DNA of 59,761 bases from Desulfurivibrio dismutans. GTDB lineage: Bacteria > Desulfobacterota > Desulfobulbia > Desulfobulbales > Desulfurivibrionaceae. The notes beneath the pieces are model-generated. The model was not told the origin of the DNA. It searched no databases and worked only from the letters and a program-made list of their open reading frames with translations. Below, piece after piece: positions 59,153 to 59,761 of the stretch (position 1 is the stretch's first letter; every line of letters begins with the position of its first letter). The stretch lies in NCBI RefSeq assembly GCF_029210385.1, contig NZ_JARGDQ010000012.1, positions 1-59,761 on the forward strand. The letters run 5' to 3'. A program made the translations under genes and the position numbers.

Positions 59153-59761
59153 CTAATTTTCACATTTTTCCTTTTCTATTATTTCTATCTGCTTAAACCC
59201 TTGCATCATCACCCAAGAACCAAAAGCCATTCCTGTTACCCCAGTCGCTATGGGGACAATTCCTTTTGGCCCCATAAAGACTCCATAACTCAAAAGTTTC
59301 GCATTTACAGAAGTAATGGCTGCGCCGGCAGCAATTAAGTCCCATGCCCCCGGGGCTGAGATATTGTAACTCTCAAAAAAACCTGGCGGTGGCTTCTTGC
59401 CGTACATATCTGCGATCTCTCGATAACCTCCATCGCCCCAGACCGGTCCGATCATGGTCAATCCATATGGATCAATCCAATTAACCGGATTATTCAGGAC
59501 ATACCCATACAGATTAACATCACCTCCCGCAAAGCCAATGGGGTCTTGGGAGATGAACCGGCCGATATCCGGATCGTAGTAGCGGGCGCGATAGAAGTAC
59601 AGGCCGATTTCGGGGTCGTACTCGCGGCCGGTGTAGCGGTAGGGCTGTTTGATCCGGTTGCCGCCGCCGGGGGCGGGGTTGCCGAAGGCGTCGTACTGGT
59701 AGTTCTGCACCACCCGGGCCCGCTGGTCGCTGAGGGCGGTGATCGTGCCCAGGCCATCGGA
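59153..59761 (-). CDS. Rhs/YD-repeat protein with C-terminal tip 2 (continues beyond the window)
   Basis: The last 203 codons of an Rhs gene are present; the start lies beyond the right edge. The core ends RARYYDPDIGRFISQDPIGFAGGDVNLYGYVLNNPVNWIDPYGL, nearly identical in DNA to 55830-56140. The following 101 residues (59153-59458) are unrelated to tip 1. They are AT-richer and hydrophobic in parts (LIAAGAAITSVNAKLLSYGVFM; GVTGMAFGSWVMMQGF). The main, intact Rhs gene may be this one. Confidence 0.88.
   Translation of the reverse strand, partial: SDGLGTITALSDQRARVVQNYQYDAFGNPAPGGGNRIKQPYRYTGREYDPEIGLYFYRARYYDPDIGRFISQDPIGFAGGDVNLYGYVLNNPVNWIDPYGLTMIGPVWGDGGYREIADMYGKKPPPGFFESYNISAPGAWDLIAAGAAITSVNAKLLSYGVFMGPKGIVPIATGVTGMAFGSWVMMQGFKQIEIIEKEKCEN

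Overview
The window is a GC-rich chromosomal segment of a bacterium that looks like a sulfate- or sulfur-metabolising Desulfobacterota, most plausibly of the Desulfobulbales or Desulfurivibrio type. The main evidence is a complete dsrMKJOP operon preceded by an RsbRD-type regulator gene. A geopilin-like type IV pilin, a eukaryotic-type HisA and an EF-G with the AHIDSGKT variant P-loop agree with this. The taxonomic placement is inference; no rRNA operon is present.

Layout. 1-2.4 kb: accessory DNA with a class II Fic protein and a lytic transglycosylase cut off by a 121-bp repeat that also lies left of the Fic gene. 2.4-4.1 kb: a ComEA-like protein, tmRNA (ssrA) and smpB. 4.1-14.9 kb: type IV pilus genes on the minus strand (PilB-like ATPase, PilY1, PilX-, PilV-, PilW- and FimT-like minor pilins), then pilA on the plus strand behind a 3-unit 107-bp tandem repeat, an inverted PilR-like site and a sigma-54 promoter. 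15.1-17.7 kb: an ABC transporter and an anchored protein. 17.8-20.1 kb: ferredoxin, a VTT-domain protein, pcm, a lipoprotein and tRNA-Phe. 20.3-27.3 kb: EF-G, a P-loop ATPase, HisA, HDOD and metallo-hydrolase genes, and a FlaG-like protein. 26.7-32.5 kb: the RsbRD-type regulator and dsrMKJOP. 32.5-38.8 kb: pgeF, rsmB, uvrA and secB. 38.8-46.9 kb: a seven-gene minus-strand operon pilM-N-O-P, AMIN/STN/TPR protein, MshL-type secretin and Ig-repeat lipoprotein. 47.3-50.2 kb: lepB-pyrB-pyrC. 50.2-51.8 kb: an orphan FlgC-like protein and a second FlaG-like protein.

52.0-59.8 kb is an accessory region. A topA 3' tail abuts an IS1634-like element whose other end lies inside an Rhs gene. Three Rhs 3' ends follow in the same orientation. 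Two of them have different AT-richer C-terminal tips, each followed by a small membrane-protein gene, as expected for polymorphic toxin-immunity modules. A YefM-YoeB pair, a decayed AAA ATPase and a DUF2141 protein lie between them.

The pilus genes in the two clusters would together build a PilY1-tipped pilus with a secretin whose N-terminal part is a separate protein. DsrMKJOP would link the menaquinone pool to cytoplasmic sulfite reduction. Intergenic DNA is rich in structured repeats. The most notable is a family of at least five long hairpins (near 3.98, 16.7, 19.7, 20.1 and 33.3 kb) whose stem sequences differ between copies while pairing is kept, with an invariant TG/TG step. One copy has become part of the rsmB reading frame. 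Other structured elements are a string of five consecutive perfect hairpins before secB and a 24-bp perfect stem after uvrA. All assignments come from reading the sequence; no database search was run.
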